The notes under the pieces were generated by a model, which was not told where the DNA came from, did not search any database, and was given only the letters and a program-made list of their open reading frames with translations. Below, piece after piece: positions 12,664-24,462 of a stretch of 64,000 nucleotides of DNA; the stretch's first letter is position 1, and the number at the start of each line of letters is the position of its first letter. The stretch is taken from contig VZSF01001148.1 of the NCBI GenBank assembly GCA_013398295.1, positions 127,724 through 191,723 of the forward strand, read 5' to 3'. A program made the position numbers and the translations under genes. The stretch is from Chionis minor (Eukaryota; Chordata; Aves; Charadriiformes; Chionididae).

Positions 12664-15600
12664 GCTACTGGGTTTCCAGAAATAATTCAGAGCAGACTTT
12701 GTTCTTCCCTAGATATCGCAACAAGCCACACCAAGGATTAATTTTTCTATGTCAGATACTCTGTCTCTCTGCACTGTCTTAAACACAAAGATATTAAAGT
12801 GATGGTCTGCTGCTTTAAAAAAAAAATGTAATGTACAGTTTGCATTTTCTGCCATAAATTTAAATTTAGCATCAGGGAATTAGTGGCTAAGTTAAGGTAA
12901 GTACTCAACAGCTTTGCTGAATAAAGATGTTTTAGTCTACAAACAGCAGTGAAAAGTTCAGTAAACTTTATTCTCTGCAGTGTTCTGCTAACTCTGGGAT
13001 TTCCACTTTTCTAGGGAACATCACTTTTTCTGGATAGCATGTTGAGCACGTAACTTTGTAGATACTCGTGCTGCATAACACCAGCTCAATCCTTCTCATT
13101 CTTTCAGTAATAGCAAGTAAACTCACAAAAGCTTTGCCTCAGATTTCACAGGCAAGTGTGTGCCTCTCTTTCGGTACCCAGGCCGCCGTGCCAATATGTA
13201 GGATTAAACTTTTTCCAAGGTTGAATAAGCCACCATCTGTCTATCTTGTGTGGTGCTGTGCGCCATCCGGGAGACTTGTCCCTTAGAGCATGTTTCTACC
13301 ATATGTCACTCCTGAGTGATCAGTTATGCCAAGACATTTGGGAAAAAATGACTAAGTCAAGCTGGAAAACCCTTTCCGAATTCCAGAGGAGGTTTGCCAA
13401 GTCTGTATTTGCAAATAACTTCGCATCCACTGATTTTTTCATATATTGTATGTAAGGATAAATAGCCTTTACCCAAACAGACAAAATAATTATCTGGATG
13501 ATGTACCTGCCCTCCATTGTCCAGAACTCATGGACTTTTTAATAAGTTCAGAGACTCAGGTATGACACATCTTTAGGAAAAATACAAGGAACTTTTACAG
13601 AAGAATTGAAACTTTTACGATAAATAAGGTAAGAAGAAAGGAAAAAAAAGAGACGCAAACAACACCTTTCAAGGGAGACTCTACTTGGTATTTTAAAACC
13701 ACAACACATTAACATCTTCTAAGTATTCAACTAAAAGTACCAATGGCAACTGAACGCAAAGCTTTTTCCTCATAACAACTATCTAAATTGCTCACCTGCT
13801 TGCAAAGCCATCGCCTAAACTTAATGCTAAACCACTGATATATCATAGTTCATATAATTAGAATTTGTCTAATAAAGAATATGACTCTATCCTATTTCAG
13901 ATTTAAAGAGCCATTTTATGTTCCAATTCCTCAAATATTAAATTAAAACTCAAGCCGGCATTGTTCTTATGGCCAGCTCAAGGCTGCTCATTTACATAAC
14001 TGACTTTCAAGGGCACTTGGTTACGCAGCAATTAATACCAGCAAAGAATCTACCAGATCTGCTACTTAATGTTCAGGAAGACGTTCTTCAGACCATTAAA
14101 GGAAGAGAGAAATTAGTAAGTCGTGATACACAGCCTCCCTAAGAAAGTTTAACAGGGGAAGGAAATCTATTCCTAAGGGCGACAGCAGAAGTGTTAGAAA
14201 TCAGAAGACAAATTATAGGAATTATTATTTAGTGAAAAAAGTGAGATGAAGAGCAGCACTCAAGTGCAAAGAAAAAACGTTCACAGAAGTCTGGGGTGTT
14301 TTGCCTTCGGAGTTTGGACAACCATTGAAAAAAGGGGGAAGATGTGAAACAATTAATTAGGGCCTGTTGGGATTTGTAGAACAAAGGGCAGCAGAAAGCA
14401 GAAAAAGTTCATGTTAGATGAAGAAAACAAGTACTGAAAAGAGATTATTATTAAAGGAAAATTAGATAAATTAGCACCTCAGTATGGATTATTTTTATTT
14501 TTTTAATGTATCTAACTTAAAGTCTCCCTATGCACAAAGAGCAAAGCTTGCAAATGTGAGGCTATTTCAATCAGCCGACAGGGGAGTAACAAGTTAATCT
14601 ATGAAGTAATGAAAGCCTTGTGTGCAACATGGACTTGTGAAATGGAAAGAAGAGAGGAAAATAAATATAGAGCTGCTATGCAAAATTGGACCGCTTGCCT
14701 ACATAACACACCTAACCATTTTGAAGCCAGCCTATTTTTTTTTTTTGAAAGGCTCAGCTCCCTCCTGGCGCACTCCGACAGCCCGAGGCATTCCCACTAC
14801 TCAACCAGGAGCGATTGGAGATGCTGGTTCTACACCACCAGCTCTCTGCTGGCCCTTCTTATCCCAACGGGAAAGCTTTAGACTAACGCGTGTCTGCTGC
14901 GACTGACGTTCCCCTTGCTTCCTGGCATCCATTTACAGATCCAAATAGTCTTTCCCTTTAAGATGAAACATGTGTTGGGTCTATCACTTACTTGACTCAG
15001 AGGACTGCAATTGGGGACAAGAGGAGGGGAGGGAAATTTTATCAAAATTGCCAATTAAGAAAATTCTTATTCTGGATGAGCATTTGCACTATGAAGCTGG
15101 TAAACAGCTTCCCCACAGAAGGAGCAGCTACAGAGCTTCTGCACTATCATCTCTTGCCAGAACCACAGCAGAAACAGTAGCTTCTCCTACAAAAGTCATG
15201 ATGAAGATCCTCAGGTATCTCTAAGGACAAATTATAAAGCAAACAATATAAAAGGAGAAAACATTAGAACATGGAGAAGGGTGAATTATTTTTTTTCTTT
15301 CCCTTTATGTTCAGCTGAGGCTCAAGATCTGTCAAATGTTTGCCCCACACTAGTGTAGACGTACAAGCAGGAATCCTATCAATCTTCAGAGAAGTAATGG
15401 GTTTTTTTAGATTGGTTTAATCACTATGAGTCCCTTGGAAATGTTTGGCACACATAGGCAGTGTTGTGTTCCACTTCAAACATGTACTAAGCCTCAACAC
15501 TCACTGTTGTCCTCCCAAACTTTTCAGGAAACTCTCCTATGCTCCTGGAATTCATAAACCTGGGATTCTAACAATCACGCGCAAAACCGTTCCTGTAGAA

Positions 15601-16182
15601 ATACATTCACTCTGTGGCATAACTAAGTATTTCTGTTACACAAACACAAAGCTTAACAAAACATCCGCTGATAAATGTTAAGACTAGGAAACCTAAAAGG
15701 CAGCAACAGTAAAATTTATTTCCACAGGAAACCTCATGTAGAGGTGTAAACACTGTGGAGACAGCGCCGACAGACAACAACGGCTCTCCAAGCCCAAGGC
15801 CAAACTCAAAGAGTTGTTACGGTCTCTGAGCCACCCATACGTGGTGTATTTCATATTTCCCCATGTTCATTCATCAAAGTTCACTCCCCAGAAGAGACTC
15901 TGAGTCCTCGGTGGTAAGAGTTTCTTTCACTGACCAAGACGGTAAGGGAGAAAATACAGGGTTGTTGGGAAGCTATCAAACATCACTAAAAACGGCAAAG
16001 AAGCCAGTTGCCTAAGAGAAAGTCAATTCTGCAAGCGCTATAGAGGTTGTTGCTCAAAATATTAACACAATATTAATACAAATGGCAGTCCTTTTTCTCA
16101 TCAATAATCCGTTTTCATAAACTAACTCAAACAAAGACCATCTCTACATGTGCTGTAGTTTCTTGAGTTACCTTTGTTATGG
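12664..16182. other. Noncoding sequence with a microexon-like splice pair
   Basis: No gene recognised. At 14992-15004, minus strand, a very strong acceptor (pyrimidine tract ending CCCCAATTGCAG) is followed only 13 nt later by a consensus donor (GTAAGTG). Overlapping open frames on + at 14609-14906 are not persuasive as exons. A minus donor at about 13792 (CAAGCAG|GTGAGC) lacks a good acceptor upstream. Confidence 0.45.
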
Positions 16183-16230
16183 CTGCAAAAAGAAGGGGAG
16201 GGAGACAGGGACGGGGAGGGGAGGTTTGCT
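16183..16230 (+). other. G-quadruplex-type G-rich tract
   Basis: The + strand carries GGGG, GGG, GGG, GGGG and GGGG runs with loops of one to five bases (core 16195-16223), a standard G4-forming pattern. On the minus strand the same bases form a long pyrimidine tract ending TTTTTGCAG, which also looks like a splice acceptor. Confidence 0.6.
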
Positions 16231-16607
16231 TTTTTCAAGCACAGAGATAAAGCAGTTTTCCTCACATATCTTTCCTCCTCTTCACTTCCCCCCCCCCTCC
16301 ACGTAAACCCCAAGAAAATCTGCCATTGCTTTAGGTCAAAGGAAAAACAGGCCCAGCTGCTGTAAGCCAAACAACGTACAGGTTTGCTATCTCCCCTGCT
16401 GTTTTGGCTTGAGCTCTTTAGACTGGAAAATTCAGAAGCACGATCTCCCAAGCTCTATAAATGCCAGAACCATCTAAGAGGAAAATAGGACAAGGCCACC
16501 CCCAGGCAAGTTTGTACTAAAATCTGCTGGCTGCAAGGCAAAAAATACAGTAAACATCGCATAGGGACAGACTGCTCCTTGGAAAATATTCCACAAGAAC
16601 AATATAC

Positions 16608-16638
16608 CTTCCAAAGAAAGGCTGCACTAAAGGGACTT
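16608..16638 (-). CDS. Candidate 31-nt coding exon (unidentified gene)
   Basis: On the minus strand an outstanding acceptor (a run of 13 T followed by CCCCTCAG, at 16639-16640) precedes a 31-nt segment ending in AAG|GTATATTG. In the phase left by the 24,463 exon it reads VPLVQPFFG and ends two bases into an arginine codon. That is exactly the phase the 3,171-3,396 segment needs. The strength of the acceptor and the two-sided phase fit are the support. The exon is short, so open frame alone says nothing. Confidence 0.33.
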
Positions 16639-18671
16639 CTGAGGGGAAAAAAAAAAAAATTACAATGTTTTAAGATCACTGTGAGGAGTTAGCAAGCTAA
16701 TGGCACACTCAACGACAAATTGTGTGACAGGCAATATGTTTTTGACATTAATCCAAAGAAGAAATGTAAAAGCGACATTGAATGTTCTCGACAAAGTGGT
16801 AACAAATTCAGTATCCTAGAATAGTTCTGCAGTTCACTAAGGAAATTTCGCTTTTGTCTTGACAATGGATTTCATGGAATAAAACAAGAAATAATAAGCA
16901 ATTAAACCATCAATATCATCATCTTGTCTTTTCAGGAAAGACGACTTAAGTTAAATTTTTGCAGTCCTTGAGAGATGAACTTTGCAACTGATTACTCTAT
17001 GTTTTAACATGCTCTGTACTGACTCAACCTAGAAAAACAGCCAAAAACAGAAGTTGAAACATCCTTTTTCCAGTGTAGCTCCAATTCGCAGTAGCAAGAA
17101 GCTAAACAACATGCTCTCCACCAGATGGCTGAAATAAAAAGAACACTCTTTCTGATTAATTAGGAAACAAATGAATCTGCTGTTAGCACAACAAGTTACC
17201 ATCAGGAAACCTGGGCTTCCACTAAACTTTGGTATTTGTGCTTTCTCTGCGACTGTGGTGTTCAAGGACCATCTCAAGATTTGTCTCTCAATTCGGGAAC
17301 AAAACATTACACACAAGTCCATCACGCACAAGTATCACTCCAGATACTGCATAACCGAAAAGGGTATTGGCTCTTTTCACAGACGAATAATGGTGCCAGA
17401 GAGAGGGGTTTCCTAACAGGGAAAGTGCCCCTCAGGGTAGAAATGAAGGTCTCCTAATGCTGTGAGGAATCACCACAGGCAGCATCACCAGGTGAAACAC
17501 CACATCCCTCGGCAGGGTTCAGTGAGCAACGGAGGCTCGTGTCTGCACACTCCAGCTCTCCAGCTGGTCCAGGAAACGGAAACCCCCAGACCAGATACAG
17601 CAACAAGGAGCAAGGATGTGACAGCAGGAGCAACAGAAGCCAGCCCATGGCTCCCTGACGGGGCTGCCAAGGGTGACTGTTAACACCTTCAGTGAAGGGT
17701 CAGAATACCTTCACTCAGGCACCGGGGATGGAGAGGAGAAAGTCATAAAACACACAGAAGACGCACAAAACACAGGCAAGTGCATCCACTTGGACCATAA
17801 CGCACGGTGCTACTGAAGTGAGCGACCTCGGGAAGAAGGGAACTGAGCTCACCCAACCCGGGGAGGTGTGGGGAGGTGCAGCTAAAAGCTTTTGGTGTTG
17901 TCATTGTTCCTCTGCTTTCAATGAAAGACCTGCTGTTCCAGCAATGTGCAGCATGAGCTCCAAAACTGGGAAAGGCATATCCAAGAAAACCATGCTAAGA
18001 TGAGGATACTAAGGCAGACAGCTCCTAAGCTTTCTTTGCACGAACAATTGCTTTTTTGCACCAAACCTGGAACCTGCTGTTTCAGTAACAGTGGTTAAAG
18101 AAGGACCACTTAAGAAGAAGCTGGCAATGCACTGAGAAGGAACCTGCCACATTTGAGGGACAAAGCACAATTTCACCTTCTTTAATGACAATGTGCATGC
18201 CTGAAGAGGCTTAATGTCTTAGTGCAAATCCAGGGCTGTCAACAAACTCACACCACTATAACTATAAGGAGAACTTCTTTCTCCTAAGAACACATCTGAA
18301 GTTCTCAAACATGTGGAGAGAGTTATTTTCTAGGGACAAAGGGAACGATGGAGACATCTACTAGAAACTAAATCCAAGACTACTTCTTAAAATCCAAGTA
18401 AAGGTACTATAACCTCTTAAGTAATTGAGGAAGCTGGGAGACTAAAAAAGAAAAACCAAAAAGGCTTCTTCATACATTAAAAAGGATTCCAATAATTTTA
18501 TACATATAGGGATGCGACTTAATTCACCTAAATGAGCTTCTCTGACTTCGTATAGGCTTGTGATAGTTACATACTGTACAAAATACAAGGCTACACTAAA
18601 CTGCAGGAGACCATAGAAAACACTAATGTTTCAAAGTGCACCTATCCTTTATATCATACATACAATTACAG
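16639..18671. other. Noncoding sequence with a GC-richer patch
   Basis: No gene recognised. A GC-richer block at about 17440-17900 gives overlapping 60-75-codon open frames on both strands (for example minus 17454-17648 and plus 17462-17683). Open frames on both strands are the expected effect of higher GC, so I call none of them. The rest is AT-rich unique sequence. Confidence 0.45.
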
Positions 18672-18703
18672 AAAAAAAAAGGGGGGGGGGCGAGATGGGG
18701 GGG
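18672..18703. repeat. A-run/G-run low complexity
   Basis: Nine A are followed by ten G (18681-18690) and, a few bases later, by another run of seven G. This is a likely error-prone spot for sequencing. Confidence 0.85.
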
Positions 18704-18859
18704 ATTTGAGCATGTAGTGTCAGAAAGTGGACCCGTGGAAACTTTCAGCAAACACAATTATTCTTTGGCACAGTGTTTTAAGAAGACCCACCTCTCCTGT
18801 TTGCTTATACTCGTGCTTGACTTGATGCCTCCTAGGACTCGTGTTGGGAGAGACAGTGG

Positions 18860-19800
18860 ACAATTGCACATGTGCACCCTCTCCCCATCACTCACAATAT
18901 TGCAGACGTCAGGAATACCCTCCAATCTCTCTTCTTTGCAGGACAGAGAGTCCCAATTTTCTTTGTACACAAGCTTTCCCACATCTCTTACGACTGCTGT
19001 TTCCTCCAAATTTTTCCCACCCTATTGTATTGTTACAGAGCTGAGGGGACCTGAACTGCACATGCTATACAAGATGCTGGTGAGCCGTGAACTTAGTGGT
19101 AACAAGGATGCCATCTGTTTAATTATCTATTCCCTTATTAATATTTCCTAGCATTTGATTTGCTGTTCTGATCACTGTAGAGCAGTGAATTCCCGTTCTA
19201 CATTGCTGTTCATCATAATCTGGTAACTGACTCATTCATGGTTAACAGTCAGCTCAAAACTTACCGGTTTTTAGTGGAATCACAGTTATTTTTCCCCATG
19301 TAGATCACTTTCTATTTATCCGCACAGAATTTTACCTGCCCTTCTACTAAGTCACACATCCGTGTCAGGCAGTCCTCTAATTCTTCACTCCTTACTACCA
19401 TGAACAAGTTAATATCATCAGCAAACTTTCTCACTTCATCAACGACCTCCTTTTCCAGGCTATTTTTTATACGTTGAATACACCAACCAGCCCAACTACA
19501 TTGGTGACTGTCAAAAGGGACCATTTATTCCTACCTTATTCTCTCCATCTTTTACCCACAAGTTAGTCCGTGATGTGACCCTCCTTCTTGATGCGCAACT
19601 GCTCAGCTTCCTCCTGGTAAAGAACATTCTCAAAGATCTCTGAATGCCACCCAGTTCTTTTGTATTCACTTGCACGTTCACCCCCTCAAAGGGCTTCAGT
19701 AAATTTGAGAGGTGGCACTTCCCTTCGTAAAAGAAAAGTTGACTCTTCCCGCAGAGCTTGTACTCATTCAGGTAAGTAATACATTTGTAAATAGTGCATT
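18860..19800 (-). mobile_element. Old CR1-like LINE fragment (reverse transcriptase 3' half)
   Basis: Read on the minus strand, this stretch matches the reverse-transcriptase core and C-terminal part of amniote CR1 LINEs. An open piece at 19312-19524 reads NSLEKEVVDEVRKFADDINL. It contains FADD, the CR1 form of the catalytic YxDD box, preceded by the usual I-(N/D)-x-L-E-K-E-V-type context. Further along (lower coordinates) the antisense text matches the later RT region, for example the plus words CCTGAACTGCACATGCTATAC and CCTTATTAATATTTCCTAGC. Stops and frameshifts break the frame throughout, so the copy is dead and old. Both ends are approximate. CR1 copies of this kind occur across birds, crocodilians and turtles. 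Confidence 0.8.
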
Positions 19801-22097
19801 ATGAAGTAGATATTACCCTTGCGATAGATGAATTCTGCATCCTTGCAGGCAAGACGTTAGGGAACAAAAGAATGTAATTTTCTGTCTTAAAAAACAAAAC
19901 AAACCACAGAACACCGACCCATAAGCACCTGCTTATTTTGAAGCCAAACGACGAGTAAATTTAAGGTACCACCACCATCTCCCCTTTATATATGCCTCCA
20001 CATATGACTAAGAAATGGCACAGTCACAATAACAACAATTTCTTCTCTTGTAATTCTGCAGTGAAGACAAGAATTTATTAATTTTTCTAACAATTTTTAA
20101 TCAGAGGAACAAAAAGTGAGCAAATATGTTAAAAACATTAATATTTTTCTGGTGCTGTATCGTTGCTGGTTGTCCCACACATCTGGCAAACAGCAGGAAA
20201 TTTTCTGAGTCAGCAAGTTAGTGCTTCTCCCAAGTTTTCTCCTTGATCCTAGGCAAATCTCTACTATTCCTCGCCAAATTAACAGACTCATTTCCATCCC
20301 CTATTGGCTCATTTTTCCTGATCATTAAGTTAATGGCGCAGGGAATTGTGTCCTTCCAGCCTCCCATTCTACATTCTAGCTGTTTCCTGCTAGCACACCA
20401 TGGAGGGCACAGGTACACCCACCTGAATTCTGAAAAGATCTGAAAATGATTTGTGAGAGTTAGAGATGGGAAACCAATTCCACTTACTCCCATGTGTTCC
20501 TGCATTAACAGTAGCCACAGCCCAACCCTTAAATTTATGTCTGAAACCAGCAATGACTCCTCTCATAAAAGTTCTCTTCCAACATTTATCCTAGCAGTCT
20601 CTGTAACACCCTCAGCTTCTTTGATATCCCCACTTCCAAACTCTTCGTAACTTGCTCATTCGTGTGAACGGTGGCCAGAAGCTCTGAAGAGCACAGGACA
20701 AAAGATGAATACTGGCACCGTCAATTTACATCGCATCTCACACCAAATAACTAGTTTATCAACAAGCTAAAAAGACCAAGAAAGCAGCACAAAGAAAAAT
20801 TTCAACGGAGTGTGGCTTCATCATTAAAATCTCTCTTCATTCGAGCTTTCTTGTTGGTTTCATTATTCAGAGAGGCAGAGAGCTCTGTAAACAGATTTGC
20901 TTAGTTTCCATGTCTGTTGCCAAATTTCCATCCTGCGGAACCAATTTTAAATAGAAAAAAAGTGTCTCTTCCCATCCTCTGTTCCTCTGTGTCATTCTTA
21001 TTAAAGATACAGGGTAAAAATTGAATGGAAATGAACTAGTGACAGCGGGGTTCAAATGCAAATATGAACTTTTTTTTTAATTGCCAAAAAAAAAAAATCC
21101 AGATCACTTTGATCCATAGTTCTTCCTTTCTTGCAGCTACATGGAGTTTAACTGCAGGCTGCCAACAACGACCTTGTTATAAACTAGAGTTCACAGTCAT
21201 TTTTATGGAATTTTGTCTCAGAAACTTTTAGTTCAAGCAGTTCTCATGAAAATATTTCCAAACCACTAACTTGGCTAAATACTTCCAGTAAAGCAAAATA
21301 ATCCTCAGTTCCTAAATACAACTCTACTCCTTTTTTTAACTTCACTTTATCCTTCAGAAACCTAGTACGGCTTTAAAAACAGGAGAAAGGAGACACAAAA
21401 AGAAGTCTGAGAACTTCAAGCAGCCTGTAGTATCTCCGGGTTATAGGAGATGCAGAAATGGAAACGGAGTAGAGATATGGGAAATAATCTCCCACATATA
21501 CACAAATATTAATAGCAATGGCAAATAAAACCAAAATACTGTAATTCGAAATAGCATAGTACTTGCCTAGCAGAAAGCTCTCAAATAGATCCAGCCACTG
21601 TTAGCCCATGCTTACAGCCAGAGTTTCCACTAACATAAAGAACCTCAGAAATGGGAAAGAAACTCTGAAGGACTTAGTATTATCATTTTGTTTAGCTTTT
21701 TCAGAGAGGGAGTGCAAAGAAATCATTTATTATAACCCTTTTTGTATCTGTCACATGTTGCATGTTTTATGTAACTATCACACATTCGGCAACTCTTCCT
21801 ACCTACCCATATGCTATGGAAAAAGCTCAAACTGTGGAAGAGAAACCTTCCTCCACAAAGTCAATTTCCTCTTTGAGAGCAACTGTGAGTTGCACCTGGG
21901 GCTCAAAGATCTCCAAGCTCTCCTCTCCTCGCTAGGACTGATACTTCCACATAACCCAGAACTCACACGTCTGCCTCCCCAGGAAGCAGAGCTATCTGTC
22001 CTGTGCTTTACGCACGCCAAAACAGCAGTTGCATTGGATCATTTCGCACGCCGGACCACACAACCAAAGCAAGCCCTCATCCACACATCCGAAACAT
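19801..22097. other. Noncoding sequence
   Basis: No gene recognised. Open frames on both strands (minus 20218-20553, 111 codons; plus 21608-22165, 185 codons, running into the CR1 tail) have no domain, no coding bias and no splice frame that I can defend. T- and A-runs occur near 21068-21105. Confidence 0.45.
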
Positions 22098-22279
22098 GTG
22101 CTTGTCAAGCACTGGAACAGGCTGCCCAGGGAAGCGGTGGAATCACCATCCCTGAAGGCATTTAAAAGACGGGTAGACGTGGTGCTGAGGGACATGGTTT
22201 AGGGGTGGTTTAGCAGTGTTAGGTTTATGGTTGGACTTGATGACCTCGAAGGTCTCTTCCAACCCAAGTGATTCTGTGA
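22098..22279 (+). mobile_element. CR1 LINE 3' end
   Basis: This is a clear avian-type CR1 3' terminus. It has ACTGGAACAGGCTGCCCAGG near the start, GGTTGGACTTGATGACCTCG, then GGTCTCTTCCAACCCAAGTG and a terminal ATTCTGTGA in place of the usual ATTCTATG repeats. Element orientation is +. It is 5'-truncated to about 180 bp, as is typical of CR1. Divergence from the usual form is modest, so it is younger than the fragment at 18.9-19.8 kb. Confidence 0.92.
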
Positions 22280-23044
22280 AAACGGCTTTTTCAGAACGCT
22301 AGTGCCAGATGCAGCTGGCCAGTTTATTGCCATCACCAGTGACCAGTTCCATTACCTGAAGCAGGCTAAAAAGGACACCCGCATCCTGGACCCCACCACC
22401 AACCTGGGGGCAGTCAGCTGGGGATCAGAGCTGCTCCCAGGGGCCAGCGCATGGCGGGGACACTGTTCTGCTCACGACAACTCTTCATCTTTCACTCCGA
22501 GCAGGGGCGGCCCCCACCTCTGATCTCGGAATTCAAACCTCATTCATCATATGTAAGAAACCAAAATACGCAAGCTCCGTAAGTAGCCCTGAAACAGGTG
22601 TCTTCCAGCTTTTTAGTGCAGCACATAGGGAAAATGGCAGCAGCTGTGACAAGTGGGAGCTGCCGCCGTAACAAGCCCAGCAGAGGAATGACAGGAGTGT
22701 ACGGAGAGCACGTAGGAAGCCACAGTGAAACAGAAGAGGGCACGCCACAAAGCACTAAAAAGGAAACCCTCCTCAAACAATGAGGCTAAAAAACAAATGG
22801 CAGCGAGGAAGCAGATGCTGAGAAGAGTTCAGGAAGAGTCCAGGCACAGAAGAACAGGAGAAGCTGTTCCAGACAAGCAAAAAGGACCCTCCTCCTTGGC
22901 TAACCATTAAGAGAAATCGACCGAGGATTTTAGAAACAGAGCAGAGAGCACACTGGTAGCGTATTTCATTCACCAGAGCTTTCACCTTTTATTTTTCAAA
23001 TAAAATAATTTACCAGTTAAATACTTTGCATGAATGTCAAACTG
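22280..23044. other. GC-richer sequence downstream of CR1
   Basis: Directly after the CR1 tail, 22302-22523 is open on + for 73 codons (starting MPDAAGQFIAITSDQFHYLK) with elevated GC. I recognise no family and there is no clear splice frame. A + strand 61-codon frame at 22725-22910 is Lys/Arg/Gln-rich. Either could be chance or the remains of an unlisted element. Confidence 0.35.
22988..22993 (-). promoter_or_regulatory. Possible polyadenylation signal AATAAA
   Basis: A minus-strand AATAAA lies about 50 nt after the TAA of the 23,045-23,278 candidate terminal exon. The hexamer is common in AT-rich DNA, so it only supports that exon weakly. Confidence 0.2.
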
Positions 23045-23278
23045 TTACATATCTTGGCAAGTATAAGCCACGAGCAACTGAGCCACACCATCAGACCTCA
23101 CATTCTTCAGCAGGTTCAACTGTGAACTACCATTTACTTTCAACCGGGGCATCCAGGTAGAGCCTGTGTGGGACTTGCAAACTGCAGACAGACCAATTAA
23201 TTTATCTACCAGGACTGTCAAGTCAACATTTGTTGCTGACTTCATTTGGAAAGCCGCTTCACTAGCTTTTGCAGCCCC
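23045..23278 (-). CDS. Candidate alternative terminal exon (unidentified)
   Basis: On the minus strand an acceptor with a T-rich tract (TTTTTTCTGCAACTCAG, at 23279-23280) is followed by 77 open codons in phase 0 and TAA. The reading includes FQMKSATNVDLTVLVDKLIG and ends LLVAYTCQDM. An AATAAA follows within about 55 nt, giving a compact last-exon layout. It cannot follow the 24,463 exon, whose phase would hit a TAG after five codons. It could follow any exon ending in phase 0, such as the 29,988 candidate, as an alternative 3' end. I do not recognise the protein. Chance is a serious alternative. Confidence 0.22.
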   Translation of the reverse strand, partial: GAAKASEAAFQMKSATNVDLTVLVDKLIGLSAVCKSHTGSTWMPRLKVNGSSQLNLLKNVRSDGVAQLLVAYTCQDM

Positions 23279-24004
23279 CTGAGTTGCAGAAAAAACTTCT
23301 GTAAATCAAATATATACACACACTTTAAAATCAAGATACACTTGAGTTAACAAGAACTGGAAGAATCTGTGATTACAGCAACCACGGCAGGGTTTCTGAA
23401 AGAGAAGATCAAGAGTCACTGTTTTGAAAGGAAAAAAAGTGAGTTGTCAAGTGACTGACAGAGGGAGGTTGGAACAGGATGTTTCAGTGCATCTGTAGAA
23501 AACAGTGCTAAGCCCATCCACGAAACAAGAACAGAAAAGGGATTTCAGGGATTAAGACATACAGCACTTGTTGTTTCTTAATCTAGAAAATGAATCCTAC
23601 AAGAAAGTATGATGGAGTAAGGGTGGGATGGACAGACAGACAACAGCAGGCTGCGTTAGAGGTCTGCAAGATACAAGTAACTTGTCCTGATTGAACAGTT
23701 CCCAACCAAAGTCTTACAGATGCCCCAACTCAGTCACTGCAAAGAAAACCAAGAGTGAAGCCTCATACTATCCTCTACTGGCCCACCTCCACACAGCTGC
23801 AGCTCTAGGTCTGAACGTGATGGGCAAAAGAAACCTTCAGCGAACAGGGCAGGGGGGAAAAAACCCACAAACTTACTCATTTGTCAAGTAAAAGGGACTG
23901 TACCTGCCCGTTTCCATTTAGTCCTTCTAACAAGGCACCAAAGCACTAGATATTAAATTTCTAGAAACCAATCGAGGTAGATGAACTCAGAGGAAGAAAA
24001 TTAT
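23279..24004. other. Noncoding sequence
   Basis: I see no gene, repeat or RNA here. It ends at a C/T homopolymer. Confidence 0.5.
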
Positions 24005-24025
24005 CCCCCCCCCCCTTTTTTTTTT
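24005..24025. repeat. Poly-C/poly-T run
   Basis: Eleven C are followed directly by ten T. Confidence 0.9.
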
Positions 24026-24462
24026 AGCAGTGCTAATTGATGCCATACTAGGTAAGAAGCATGAGTGTATTAAAATAATGTAAATTTCTGTAGCAAATTG
24101 TTTCAAGCAGATGAAAAACGCCTACAAAAGAGCAGTTTGGTTTATAATCTTGAAAATCATGAAAATTAGTAGCCACTTCTAGATGGTAGAGAAAAGATAC
24201 GGAGGTTTGGAGATTCCTTTTTTGGCCCAGTGGTATACAAACAGAATGCACATTGGTGGAAGTGCTCAGATTGCAGAAAATACTCCCACTTTGCAAATAC
24301 ACCAATATATTAGGATGGATTACATAAAGTTCTCAACCTTCCTAAGTCTCCCAAGTATACTGTGTATATTACGCTCACTTAGAGTAGTGATAAAGCAACA
24401 AGTAACTCTCCAGTGTTGTCTTGTGATTGACACAGGCACAGAAAACAAAGATACCTACTCAC

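Noticed and set aside
16172..16182. 11-nt acceptor/donor pair on minus
   Set aside because: The acceptor tract is the reverse of the G-rich run. Such a short spacing is more likely chance than an exon.
17454..17683. Overlapping open frames on both strands
   Set aside because: The same composition effect. The minus reading starts with a hydrophobic run but has no promoter, splice or domain evidence.
18636..19151. 171-codon + open frame
   Set aside because: It starts outside and then runs antisense through the old CR1 RT fragment. The minus strand explains the sequence.
21608..22165. 185-codon + open frame, the longest gap-free frame
   Set aside because: It runs into the CR1 tail, has no domain or splice frame and shows no coding-like composition.
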